From contig CAWFEI010000005.1 of the NCBI GenBank assembly GCA_963814915.1, positions 124,001 to 188,000 on the forward strand: 64,000 nt of DNA. The letters are read 5' to 3'. A program made the translations under genes and the position numbers. The notes below the pieces were generated by a model. That model was given only the letters and a program-made list of their open reading frames with translations. It searched no databases and had not been told where the DNA came from. Numbering within the stretch: position 1 is the stretch's first letter; every line of letters begins with the position of its first letter. This document shows, in pieces, positions 35,045-42,530 of this stretch. This DNA comes from VRUE01 sp963814915. GTDB taxonomy: Bacteria; Actinomycetota; Thermoleophilia; Solirubrobacterales; 70-9.

Positions 35045-35533
35045 TCAGCCGCTGCGGTCGAAGCGCCCGAAGCGGCAGTCGCGGAAATGGAGGACGATCG
35101 TCGTGTTGTTCGCCGAGATCCCGGCGCGTTCGGCGAGGATCGACTCATGGGTTCCTCTGATCTTTTCGCCGGCGACGAAGTACTTGCCGACGAGGCGCAG
35201 GCGGTTCTTGAGCAGCTTCATGATTTCCATCCAGCGCTCGATCCGGTGCCCGTCGGTTTCCGGCGGGGGCACCTTGGCGAGGCGCTGGATCAGCCGGCCG
35301 AACGATCTCGAGACGCGGATGAACTGCTTCCCGGCGGGCGCCAGCAGGTTCCTGTTGACCCGCGTCCGGGCGCCGCGCATGATCCGTTCGTTGGCGATGC
35401 GGTTCGACTTGCAGATCGGCTCGACCTGGGCCTTGTAGGTCTCGCGCGTCTGTTCCTCGCCAGCGGCAAGCGGCGCGACGGCAAGCGTCACGAGCGCGAT
35501 CGCGGCGAATGTTCCCAGTCTCCTCGTCATCAC
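35045..35533 (-). CDS. Secreted helical protein with conserved Cys pair (paralogue 2)
   Basis: 162 residues. Signal peptide MMTRRLGTFAAIALVTLAVA, then ETYKAQVEPICKSN, RIMRGARTRVNRNLL, APAGKQFIRVSRSFG, KVPPPETD, GKYFVAGEK, ILAERAGISANN and a final FRDCRFGR. The pattern is collinear with the downstream paralogue at 34503, so a tandem duplication is clear from sequence. The two Cys could form a disulfide. No known enzymatic motif. It reads away from efp, whose start is 60 nt upstream on the opposite strand. Confidence 0.75.
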   Translation of the reverse strand: MMTRRLGTFAAIALVTLAVAPLAAGEEQTRETYKAQVEPICKSNRIANERIMRGARTRVNRNLLAPAGKQFIRVSRSFGRLIQRLAKVPPPETDGHRIERWMEIMKLLKNRLRLVGKYFVAGEKIRGTHESILAERAGISANNTTIVLHFRDCRFGRFDRSG

Positions 35534-35579
35534 CCTGCGCCACCAGCCTAGACGCTGACGCCTGCCGGCCCGGCACAGT

Positions 35580-35585
35580 TAGGAT
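35580..35585 (+). promoter_or_regulatory. candidate -10 box for efp
   Basis: TAGGAT ends 8 nt before the GTG at 35594; no Shine-Dalgarno sequence follows. Confidence 0.45.
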
Positions 35586-35593
35586 TCGCGGCC

Positions 35594-36154
35594 GTGATCT
35601 CCACCAACCAGTTCAAGAATGGCAGCCACGTCGAAATCGACGGGTCGGTCTACAAGATCCTCGAGTTCCAGCACGTCAAGCCCGGCAAGGGCGGCGCCTT
35701 CGTGCGGACCAAGCTGCGCAAGATCGACGACGGCTCCGTGCAGGACAAGACGTTCAGGGCGGGGGAGAAGTTCAGGCCCGTCCACACCGACTCGCGCAAG
35801 ATGCAGTACCTCTACGACTCCGGCGAGGCGGCGGTCTTCATGGACACCGCCGACTACGAGCAGATCGAGATCCCGGCCGACGCGATCGGTGAGGCGATGC
35901 AGTGGATCCTGCCCAACGACGAGGTCGACGTGCTCTTCGTCGACGAACGGCCGAGCGACGTTCAGGTCGCGAGTGCGGTCGAGATGAAGGTCACCCAGAC
36001 TGACCCCGGCGTCAAGGGCGACACGGCCTCGGGCGGCGGCAACAAGCCGGCGACGCTCGAGTCCGGGGTGGTCGTCCAGGTGCCGCTGTTCATCGACGAG
36101 GGCGAGACGATCCGCGTCGACACCGGCAGCGGCAAGTACGTCTCACGCGCCTAG
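35594..36154 (+). CDS. efp: Translation elongation factor P
   Basis: 186 residues in three beta-barrel domains. It relieves ribosome stalling at polyproline. The tip loop reads HVKPGKGGAFVRTKL, with the Lys that is modified in some lineages; most bacteria have PGKGPAF or PGKGQAF here, so GGA is a slight variant. The C-terminal domain carries the expected TLESGVVVQVPLFIDEGE, then IRVDTGSGKYVSRA. The GTG start follows a candidate -10 box closely. It is followed by nusB after 38 nt, as usual in actinobacteria. Confidence 0.95.
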   Translation: MISTNQFKNGSHVEIDGSVYKILEFQHVKPGKGGAFVRTKLRKIDDGSVQDKTFRAGEKFRPVHTDSRKMQYLYDSGEAAVFMDTADYEQIEIPADAIGEAMQWILPNDEVDVLFVDERPSDVQVASAVEMKVTQTDPGVKGDTASGGGNKPATLESGVVVQVPLFIDEGETIRVDTGSGKYVSRA

Positions 36155-36192
36155 GCGCGCCAAGCGGTCGCCGGAAGCGGGAGAATAGGCCG

Positions 36193-36579
36193 ATGCGCCG
36201 ATCCGAACAGCGCCGCGACGCCGTCTTCGCCTGCTACCAGCGCGACGTCACCGGCCGTCCGCTGGCCGAGCTGCTCGCCGACGCGCGTCCTTTCACCCGC
36301 GAGCTCGCTGAGGCCGTCGAGCCGCGCCGCGAGGAGCTCGACGCGGTGATCGCGGCGCACGCCCGCGGCTGGGAGCTGAAGCGGATCGCGCCGCTGGAGC
36401 TGAACGTGATGAGGGTGGCGCTGTATGAGATCGAGAACAGCGACGACGTTCCTGACGAGGTCGCGATCGACGAGGCGGTGGAGATCGCCAAGGAGTACTG
36501 CGGCGCCGACGCTCCCGGCTTCGTCAACGGGATCCTCGGGGCGATTGTGCGCGAGCGCCAAGGGGGTGCGGTGAAGTGA
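36193..36579 (+). CDS. nusB: Transcription antitermination factor NusB
   Basis: A 128-residue all-helical protein that with NusE/S10 binds boxA RNA for rRNA antitermination. It starts RRSEQRRDAVFACYQRDVTG, an RNA-binding Arg-rich helix, and ends with the conserved EIAKEYCGADAPGFVNGILGAI region. Normal family length. The stop overlaps the next start (GTGA). The order efp-nusB is conserved; the following small gene, ispA and dxs look like the nusB-xse-ispA-dxs arrangement seen in other bacteria. Confidence 0.92.
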   Translation: MRRSEQRRDAVFACYQRDVTGRPLAELLADARPFTRELAEAVEPRREELDAVIAAHARGWELKRIAPLELNVMRVALYEIENSDDVPDEVAIDEAVEIAKEYCGADAPGFVNGILGAIVRERQGGAVK

Positions 36580-36758
36580 GCGAGGACGCGCGGCTGCGCG
36601 AGATCTCCACCCGTCTGCAGGCGATCGCCGCGGAGCTGGAGGGCTCGGAGGCGGGCGACGAGCGGGCGGCCGAGCTCGCCCGCGAGGCGGCCGAGCTCTC
36701 TGGAGAGGCGGTCGAGGAGGCAAACCGCCGCATCCGCGAGTCGCAGTCCCAGCAGTGA
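36576..36758 (+). CDS. Small coiled-coil protein, XseB-like by position
   Basis: 60 residues, nearly all helical with heptads (RLREISTRLQAIAAELEG, EAVEEANRRIRESQ). Its size, helical nature and position between nusB and ispA fit the exonuclease VII small subunit. The usual FEEALxxLExIV motif is not clear and no xseA is visible here. GTGA overlaps at both ends couple it to nusB and ispA. Treat the XseB name as a guess. Confidence 0.5.
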   Translation: MSEDARLREISTRLQAIAAELEGSEAGDERAAELAREAAELSGEAVEEANRRIRESQSQQ

Positions 36759-37618
36759 GCTATCCGGAAGACCTGCGCGCCCTGGTCGATGCCGAGCTGG
36801 AGCGCCTGCGCTTCTCGGCCCGCCCGGCGACGGCGGAGCTGGAGGAGGCGATGCGCTACTCGCTGCTCGCCGGTGGCAAGCGAGTGCGCCCGGTGCTCGC
36901 CCTGGCGACCGCCCGGGCGCTGGGGGCCGAGCCGCAGCGCTACCTGCCGGTCGCCGCTGCGATCGAGCTGATCCACACCTACTCGCTGATCCACGATGAC
37001 CTGCCGGCGATGGACGACGACGACCTGCGCCGGGGCCAGCCGACGGCGCACGTCAGGTACGGCGAGGATGTCGCGATCCTGGCCGGCGACGGCCTCTTCG
37101 CCGAGGCGATCCGTCTCTTCTGCGGGCAGCCGGGCGAGCCCGCACGGGTGCTGGCCGCGCTGGCCGAGCTGACCGCCGCGACGGGGGTCGATGGCATGGT
37201 CGGCGGGCAGTACGTCGATGTCGCCGGCGGGGCGGAGGGCGCCGAGGGCCTGCGCGAGCTGCATGGGCTCAAGACCGGCCGATTGATCGCCTCGGGCGTA
37301 CGCGTCGTACTGATCATGGAGGGGATCGCCGAACCTGAGACAATTTCCTACAGCCGATTCGCCGGTGAGCTCGGCGTCCTCTTCCAGATCGTCGACGACA
37401 TCCTCGACGTGACCGGAAGCGACGAGCAACTCGGAAAGCCCCACGGAAGCGACGAGCGACATGGCAAACTCACCTACGTCAGCCTCTTCGGCCTCGAGCG
37501 GGCACGCGAGCTGGCCGCCGAATCGCACGCCAAGGCGACCGCGGCGCTGGCCGAAGCCGGCGGCGAGACCGGCGATCTGACGGGCATCGCCGACTACATC
37601 TTCACGAGGAACCGATGA
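36755..37618 (+). CDS. ispA: Polyprenyl (farnesyl/geranylgeranyl) diphosphate synthase
   Basis: 287 residues of the trans-isoprenyl diphosphate synthase family. The first Asp-rich motif is DDLPAMDDDDLRRG and the second is FQIVDDILDVTG. The IPP-binding basic residues lie in AGGKRVRPVL. Residues before the first motif (HTYSLIHDD) include Tyr/Ser at chain-length positions, consistent with a short-chain product (C15-C20), but the exact length is not certain. The ATGA overlap with dxs shows coupling of two isoprenoid steps. Confidence 0.9.
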   Translation: MSYPEDLRALVDAELERLRFSARPATAELEEAMRYSLLAGGKRVRPVLALATARALGAEPQRYLPVAAAIELIHTYSLIHDDLPAMDDDDLRRGQPTAHVRYGEDVAILAGDGLFAEAIRLFCGQPGEPARVLAALAELTAATGVDGMVGGQYVDVAGGAEGAEGLRELHGLKTGRLIASGVRVVLIMEGIAEPETISYSRFAGELGVLFQIVDDILDVTGSDEQLGKPHGSDERHGKLTYVSLFGLERARELAAESHAKATAALAEAGGETGDLTGIADYIFTRNR

Positions 37619-39690
37619 GCGAGGAGCAACAAGAGCTTTTGCCGGGGATCGATTCCCCGGCCGATCTGCACGGGCTCGACGACGAGCAGCTGCAGCAGGT
37701 CGCGCAGGAGATGCGCAAATACATCATCGACACGATCGGTGAGATCGGTGGCCATTTCGGCGCCAACCTCGGCACCTGCGAGCTCGCCGTCGCCCTGCAC
37801 AGCCTGATGGACTCACCGCGCGACAAGGTGCTGTGGGACGTCGGCCACCAGGCCTATCCGCACAAGATCCTCACCGGTCGGCGCGAGGCGCTGCCGACGA
37901 TCCGCCAGTACGAGGGCCTGGCGCCCTTCTGCTCGATCGCCGAGTCCGAGCACGACATCATGGGCGCCGGCCACGCCTCGACCTCGATCGGCTACGCGGT
38001 CGGGCTGAAGGAGGCGATGCGCAAGGGAATCGGCGTCGACGGCAAGGTGGCCGCGGTGATCGGCGACGGGGCTCTGACCGGCGGCGTCGCCTACGAGGCC
38101 CTGCACGCCGCGGGCGGCCTGCAGACGCCGATCGTGATCGTGCTCAACGACAACGGGATGTCGATCTCACCGAACGTCGGGGCGCTCTCTCGGTACTTCA
38201 ACCGGGTCCGGCTCAACCCGCGCCTTTTCCACGCCCGCGAGGGGGTCGAGCACCAGCTGACCAGGCTGCCTCTGGGGCTGGGCAGGCGGATCGAACAGCT
38301 CGGGCCGGAGATCAAGTCGGCGATCAAGGCCTACTGGGCTCCCGGCCTGTTCTTCGAGGAGCTCGACCTCGCCTACCTGGGCGTGATCGACGGCCACGAC
38401 GTGCACGCTCTGCGCGAGGCTCTGCGCGAGGCGTTCGAGGCCGAACGGCCGGTCGTCGTCCACATCCACACGGTCAAGGGCAAGGGCTTCGCCCCGGCCG
38501 AGGAGGGCGGCCTGGAGGGAATGGAGAAGTGGCACGCGGCGAAGCCGAAGTCGATCGTGGATGGAAAGCCCGCCGCCTCCTCTGCTCCCGCGACCCCGAA
38601 GAAGTCAGATCTGGATTCGGGGTCGCTCCCGCGTGCGGGGGCGGCGGGGTTGGTGGAAGTTCGTGAGTCGGATTCTCCCGTGAGGATCGCGCCCGAGCGG
38701 CTCGAGAAACCGCCGCCACCGAGCGCGCCTCCGCAGTACACGCAGGTCTTCGCCGGCGCGATCGTCGCCGAGGCCGAGCGCGACGAGCGCGTAATCGGGA
38801 TCACCGCGGCGATGGCGGGGGGGACCGGCCTTCAGCAGCTCGCCGACGAGCGCCCCGAGCAGTACTACGACGTCGGCATCGCCGAGCAGAACGCCGTCCT
38901 GCTCGCCTCCGGCTTGGCGCTACAGGGGGCGAAGCCGGTCTGCGCGATCTACTCGACCTTCCTCCAGCGCGCCTACGACCAGATCATCCACGACGTCTGC
39001 CTGCAGGGGCTCGACGTGACCTTCGCGATGGATCGCGCCGGCCTGGTCGGCGACGACGGGCCGACCCACCATGGGGCCTTCGACATCTCCTACTTCCGGC
39101 CGCTGCCGAACGCGGTCGTGATGGCGCCCCGCGACGAGGCCATGCTGGTCCACATGCTGCGCACCGCGATCGCCCACGACGGCCCGGCCGCGCTGCGCTA
39201 CCCGCGCGGCGCTGCCGAGGGCGTCGAGCTGCCAGCCGAGGGCGTCGAGATCCCGATCGGCAGCGGCGAGGTCTTGATCGACGGCGAGCGTGTCGCGCTG
39301 GTCGGCTACGGCTACGGCGTATCGGTCGCCCAACGGGCGGCGGAGGTCCTCGCCGGGCACGACCTGCGCCCGACCGTCGCCGACGCCCGCTTCGCGAAGC
39401 CGCTCGACGCGGAGCTGCTCGAGCGGCTCGCGCTTGGGCACGACCTCGTTGTGACCATCGAGGAGAACGTCCTGCCGGGGGGCTTCGGCTCGGCGGTTTT
39501 GGAGCAGCTCGAGGACTCCTTCGCCGACCGCCCCGAGGAGCGGGCCCGTGTGATGCGGATTGGCCTGCCTGACCGCTACGTCACCCACGGCAAGCCGGCG
39601 CTGCTGCGCGAGGAGGCCGGCCTGACGGGGGACTCCGTCGCCGAGCGGGTTCTGGCTGCGCTGCGCTCCGGCGAGCCGGCGCTCAGCTAG
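37615..39690 (+). CDS. dxs: 1-deoxy-D-xylulose-5-phosphate synthase
   Basis: 691 residues, about 50 more than usual. A thiamine-diphosphate enzyme that condenses pyruvate and glyceraldehyde-3-phosphate at the start of the MEP pathway. Seen are VLWDVGHQAYPHKILTGR, the ThDP/metal motif GDGALTGGVAYEAL with LNDNGMSIS, and HIHTVKGKGFAPAE. Later come YFDVGIAEQNA-like (YYDVGIAEQNAVLLA), DRAGLVGDDGPTHHG and RYPRG. The extra length is a Pro/Ser/Lys-rich linker at about residues 316-378 between domains 1 and 2. It ends the efp-nusB-ispA-dxs block. Confidence 0.95.
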   Translation: MSEEQQELLPGIDSPADLHGLDDEQLQQVAQEMRKYIIDTIGEIGGHFGANLGTCELAVALHSLMDSPRDKVLWDVGHQAYPHKILTGRREALPTIRQYEGLAPFCSIAESEHDIMGAGHASTSIGYAVGLKEAMRKGIGVDGKVAAVIGDGALTGGVAYEALHAAGGLQTPIVIVLNDNGMSISPNVGALSRYFNRVRLNPRLFHAREGVEHQLTRLPLGLGRRIEQLGPEIKSAIKAYWAPGLFFEELDLAYLGVIDGHDVHALREALREAFEAERPVVVHIHTVKGKGFAPAEEGGLEGMEKWHAAKPKSIVDGKPAASSAPATPKKSDLDSGSLPRAGAAGLVEVRESDSPVRIAPERLEKPPPPSAPPQYTQVFAGAIVAEAERDERVIGITAAMAGGTGLQQLADERPEQYYDVGIAEQNAVLLASGLALQGAKPVCAIYSTFLQRAYDQIIHDVCLQGLDVTFAMDRAGLVGDDGPTHHGAFDISYFRPLPNAVVMAPRDEAMLVHMLRTAIAHDGPAALRYPRGAAEGVELPAEGVEIPIGSGEVLIDGERVALVGYGYGVSVAQRAAEVLAGHDLRPTVADARFAKPLDAELLERLALGHDLVVTIEENVLPGGFGSAVLEQLEDSFADRPEERARVMRIGLPDRYVTHGKPALLREEAGLTGDSVAERVLAALRSGEPALS

Positions 39691-39915
39691 CGACGGCACT
39701 GCGCGAATTCGCGTATTGGCTTGCGCCAAACCGCTCAATCGGCTAGCCTGCCCGGCGGCCTCCTTGGTGGTCACCGGACTCGTCCCGAATCGCGGATTGT
39801 TTCTGGGGTTACTACAGGGAGAGGAGGCGCGTATCTCTGGATATGCAGGGTCCGTTGGGCAGGCGGACCTGTGCCTCGGTTTGGCGTTGCCTGCGTTCGC
39901 GGCTAGGGTGTTCCC
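39691..39915. other. intergenic region holding repeat copy A
   Basis: 225 nt between dxs and the glutaredoxin-like gene. It contains a partial repeat copy (39799-39874) and no convincing gene. Lower GC in places (GAATTCGCGTATTGG) contrasts with flanking genes. Confidence 0.5.
39799..39874 (+). repeat. repeat family copy A (3' module only, no hairpin)
   Basis: TTTCTGGGGTTACTACAGGGA as in copies B and C, here split as TTTCTGGGGTTAC then TACAGGGA, followed by GAGGAGG. The flank GTATCTCT, ATATG, TCCGT and TGTGCC continues to match the flank of copy C (45189-45253) with small gaps. The GC-rich hairpin that precedes the motif in copies B and C is absent. Confidence 0.7.
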
Positions 39916-40203
39916 GTGGCGGTCAAGCTCCATCGTTGTTCGGTGACGTGGTTCAAGCTCGACATTCACCCGTGCTGGCGGGTGCAGAAGTCCCTCGACG
40001 AGCAGGGGGTCGAGTACGAGGTCGTCACCGGGCCGCTGCGGCCCGGCAAGCGCGATGAGCTCGAAGGTCTCTCCGGCCAACGGAAATACCCCGTGATCGA
40101 GTTCGAAGACGGCCGGGTCTACCGCGAGGAATCGGCCGACATGGCCGCGAAGATCCGTGCCGGCGAGCTGCTCAGTGGCTCAGGCGGCGGCGCGTCCGCG
40201 TAG
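39916..40203 (+). CDS. Glutaredoxin / GST N-terminal domain-like protein
   Basis: 95 residues with a thioredoxin-like fold: a first strand LHRCSVTWFK, a loop DIHPCWRVQKSLDEQGVEYE, PLRPGKRDELEGLSGQRKYPVIEF and a closing EESADMAAKI. The cis-Pro loop (KYPVIEF) and the Ser after it fit glutaredoxin or GST N-domains. The redox motif is HPCW, with only the second of the usual CPxC cysteines, so it may be monothiol or non-catalytic. GTG start at 39916. It lies just outside the accessory island. Confidence 0.75.
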   Translation: MAVKLHRCSVTWFKLDIHPCWRVQKSLDEQGVEYEVVTGPLRPGKRDELEGLSGQRKYPVIEFEDGRVYREESADMAAKIRAGELLSGSGGGASA

Positions 40204-40223
40204 TCCGGGCCCACCCGTTTCCT

Positions 40224-40307
40224 TCATCCGCTGACGGACGGCGACATCGCCAGAAGCAGGGCAACGGTGGCTACGGCCGCCAAGATCATCCCCTGCCAAC
40301 GCCTCAC
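40224..40307 (-). CDS. Possible small membrane peptide (27 residues)
   Basis: GTG start, sequence MRRWQGMILAAVATV followed by ALLLAMSPSVSG. It has a basic N-terminus and a single hydrophobic helix, the usual plan of small inner-membrane peptides. It reads away from repeat copy B, whose hairpin lies upstream. No homologue is known to me and the reading may be chance. Confidence 0.35.
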   Translation of the reverse strand: MRRWQGMILAAVATVALLLAMSPSVSG

Positions 40308-40327
40308 GGCGGGACCATCGCCCCGCC

Positions 40328-40387
40328 CAACAGAAAACGCCCCGCCGGGGAGGCGGGGCGCTTCTGGGGTTACTACAGGGAGGAGAG
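40328..40387 (+). repeat. 60-bp direct repeat, copy B (left flank of the island)
   Basis: Starts CAACAGAAAACG, contains a GC stem of 10 bp around GGGGA (CGCCCCGCC/GGCGGGGCG), then TTCTGGGGTTACTACAGGG and a Shine-Dalgarno-like AGGAGAG. Identical to copy C (45157-45216) except for one base (C versus T at 40361). The hairpin has an A-run before and T's after in copy C, like a bidirectional terminator. Confidence 0.9.
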
Positions 40388-40389
40388 TC

Positions 40390-40482
40390 ATGCGAGTGGC
40401 TGCATGGCAGAGCGGAATCCGGCCCGTAGAGCTAAATCGACTCCGGTTGTTGCCGGTTGTAACCGGCTATTTCGGTGCCTGA
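40390..40482 (+). CDS. Possible small ORF downstream of repeat B (30 residues)
   Basis: ATG placed 6 nt after the GGAGG that ends the repeat. The product would begin MRVAAWQSGIRPVE and end VVTGYFGA. The same spacing occurs after copy C with an unrelated ORF. Listed because the spacing is ideal; coding is not shown. Confidence 0.25.
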   Translation: MRVAAWQSGIRPVELNRLRLLPVVTGYFGA

Positions 40483-40535
40483 CTACGGCACGACTACGGC
40501 ACGGGACGGTGCCGCGGCTGCTCAGTGGCGCCGCG

Positions 40536-40811
40536 CTACGCGCTCAGAGCGGGGGTGAGCTCCGCGGCCGGCACCGCGCTCGACACCGGCATCGTGACGC
40601 GCAGTTCGCCGTCGCGCTCCAATAGTCGCTTCGGACGGACGAGCGTCAGTCCGACCAGCTCTCCGTTGCGGTCGAACCGCACCGCATGGCCCTCGGGCGT
40701 CTCGTCGTAGTCGACCGCGCGCGCGGGGTCGCCGACGTGGAGGTAGAGCACGTCGGCGTCGGCGTCGTACTCGACGCGATCAAACTCGATGTCGGCGATC
40801 GTAACGCTCAT
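40536..40811 (-). CDS. DUF2283 family protein (putative antitoxin)
   Basis: 91 residues. The DUF2283 pattern is clear: VEYDADADVLYLHVGD, then AVDYDETPEGHAVRFDRNGELVG (split here) and LTLVRPKRLLERDGELRVTMP. DUF2283 proteins are small and are commonly found beside RelE/BrnT-like or DUF4258 toxins. The ATG at 40811 overlaps the stop of the upstream gene by 4 nt, so the pair is co-translated in toxin-then-antitoxin order. Confidence 0.8.
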   Translation of the reverse strand: MSVTIADIEFDRVEYDADADVLYLHVGDPARAVDYDETPEGHAVRFDRNGELVGLTLVRPKRLLERDGELRVTMPVSSAVPAAELTPALSA

Positions 40812-41098
40812 GGCTTCCTTCTTCGGGCGAACGAGGTGATGATACGCCCCTGATCTTCGCTGTCGAACACGACGACCACCTTTAGCCAGCGGCTCGGTCC
40901 TGCGCCTTCCAGATAGAGCCACTCTTCGTCAGGCTCCCGGCCCGCGACGACGCTCGTCGGCGATTCTACGGTGCGACGGATTTCGCTCTTGTAGGTCTCG
41001 ATCTCGGGGTGGGCGCTGGCGATGTGCTGCCAACGCTCGGCGTTGAGCAGAACCATGCGGCCCCGTCGATCTCGGATCGTCTCGGGGCTATTCACCAT
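40808..41098 (-). CDS. Small RNase-like toxin candidate (BECR fold, PBECR/BrnT/RelE type)
   Basis: 96 residues. It begins with RDRRGRMVLLNAERWQHIASAHPEIETYK, split here after QHIAS, a pattern like phage-type barnase/RelE-fold proteins (a helix with Trp and His, then HPE). Strands WLYLEGAGPSRWLKVVVVF and GRIITSFARRRKP close the fold with basic C-terminal residues. Adjacent DUF2283 gene 4-nt overlap. The family name is an inference; activity is not shown. Confidence 0.65.
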   Translation of the reverse strand: MVNSPETIRDRRGRMVLLNAERWQHIASAHPEIETYKSEIRRTVESPTSVVAGREPDEEWLYLEGAGPSRWLKVVVVFDSEDQGRIITSFARRRKP

Positions 41099-41252
41099 GT
41101 CGACGCACCTCGTCCCGCAAGGGCGCTTGCCGCACCGTGATGCAAGGGATACCCCCGACTGTCTCTGTCCGCGATCTCACGCGCAGATCGTATCCGCGCG
41201 ACTGGCCGCGCGACTGGTCGCTACGCGCCGGGCGGCGTACCCTGGGCCAGCG

Positions 41253-41401
41253 ACCGATGGACGAATCACCGCTGACCCGAGTCGTATGCGAGGCCTTCCT
41301 TGCATCCGCGATACCCGCGTCACCGTCAGCGCGATCCTGGGCCAGCTCGCCGCCGGAGCAAACGTTGATGAGTTGCTGGAGGACTATCCCTACTTAGAAC
41401 G
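41253..41401 (+). pseudogene. DUF433 (VapB45-like antitoxin) fragment
   Basis: The frame reads DGRITADPSRMRGLPCIRD, TRVTVSAILGQLAAGANVDELL and EDYPYLER. This is the complete N-terminal and central part of DUF433 (RITxDP...GxPCIRGTR...YPYL). The usual C-terminal helix is missing because the frame runs into integrase sequence at about 41398. No clear start codon lies in this frame, since the nearest ATG (41257) is out of frame. A remnant of another toxin-antitoxin unit. Confidence 0.65.
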
Positions 41402-42530
41402 CGACGCAAGACCTTCCGCCACAAGTCAGAAGCGAAGACATGGCGCGCCGACGCCGTGCGCGCCGCAAGTCGTAACGAGCTTCGGCCAGCGCCGCGCGAT
41501 GCTCGCACCTTGGCCGATGCCCTCGCCGAATTCATCGACGGCATGAAGAACGGGACGGCTCGGCCCAAAGGCCGCGAGGCGTACAAGCCGAACACGATCC
41601 GGTCATACGACCGGGCGCTGAGAGTCCACATCGCGTTCTCGGCGGTCGGCCGACTCAAGGTCGCAAGCGTGCAACGGCAAGACCTTCAACAACTGGCGGA
41701 CGAGCTGCTCGGCTCGGGTCTCGCAGTCGGGACCGTGAGCAACATCTTCAACCCGGTTCAGGCGTTCTACCGCCGTGCCGTCCATCGCGGCGATATGGCG
41801 GTCAACCCCGCCGAAGGAATCGATCTGCCCAACGGTGGATCGCAACGTCCCGCGCGCATCGCCTCGGCCGCCGAAGCGGCGGCGCTGTTGGCTGCACTCG
41901 CGCCGGAGGATCGGCCGGTCTGGGCTACTGCCTTCTACGCGGGCCTACGGCGAGGCGAGCTTCAAGCGCTCCGTTGCTGCGATCTGGATTTCGAGGCCAG
42001 CCTGATCCGAGTCGAACGCGGTTGGGACCAGGAGGAGGGCGCGATTGACCCAAAGTCTCGATCCGGTCGCCGCTCCGTGCCGATGCTGGCCATCCTGCGC
42101 CGCTATTCTCGAAGCGGACTTGAAGCGCACCGGCAGGACCGGGGCGGACCTCGTGTTCGGGCGGACGCTGGACGCGGCATTCGTCTCGTCCACTATTGAC
42201 AATCGGGCAAAGCGAGCCTGGAGCTCCTTCAACGAACGGGAGCACGAAGATGTCACCGCGTCCGACCGCGAACCGGAGCCGCTCCATCCGATCACCCTGC
42301 ACGAGTGCCGCCACACCTTTGCGTCGCTGCTGATCGACGCCGGAGCCAACCCCAAGGCCGTCCAGGCGTTCATGGGCCACTCGAAAATTCAGACGACCTT
42401 CGACACCTACGGGCACCTACTCCCCGGCAGCCACGACGAGGTGCGCGAGCGGATGGACGCCTATCTGTCGGTTGGTACAGATGTCACTTTGCCTGGAGCC
42501 CCTACCGGATCGGAACTTCGTAACGGCTGA
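41402..42530 (+). pseudogene. Tyrosine recombinase/integrase, 5'-truncated and frameshifted
   Basis: From 41402 the frame reads RRKTFRHKSEAKTWRADAV, then TIRSYDRALRVHI (core-binding domain) and YAGLRRGELQALRCCDLDF (first catalytic Arg), up to about 42105. The rest continues in another frame: ILEADLKRTGR, GADLVFGR, LHECRHTFASLLI (HxxR), and FMGHSKIQTTFDTYGHLL (GH and nucleophile Tyr). So there is an N-terminal truncation and a one-base frameshift near 42095-42110. The catalytic residues are otherwise intact. The 3' end overlaps the convergent anti-sigma gene by 29 nt. Probably the decayed integrase of the island. Confidence 0.85.

Larger units (their letters stand above)
40204..40535. other. 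332-nt gap with repeat copy B and two possible small ORFs
   Basis: Contents, left to right: a minus-strand 27-codon hydrophobic ORF (40224-40307), repeat copy B (40328-40387), a plus-strand 30-codon ORF (40390-40482), then short tandem pieces (GACTACGGCAC twice near 40482-40504). No larger gene is visible. Confidence 0.6.

Noticed and set aside
40482..40504. Tandem GACTACGGCAC copies as a minisatellite or partial tRNA
   Set aside because: Only two copies, and no cloverleaf can be drawn around them.
41137..41397. Frame starting at ATG 41257 (MDESPLTRVV) as the DUF433 gene
   Set aside because: The DUF433 motifs are in another frame; this one becomes Ser/Pro-rich without family features.
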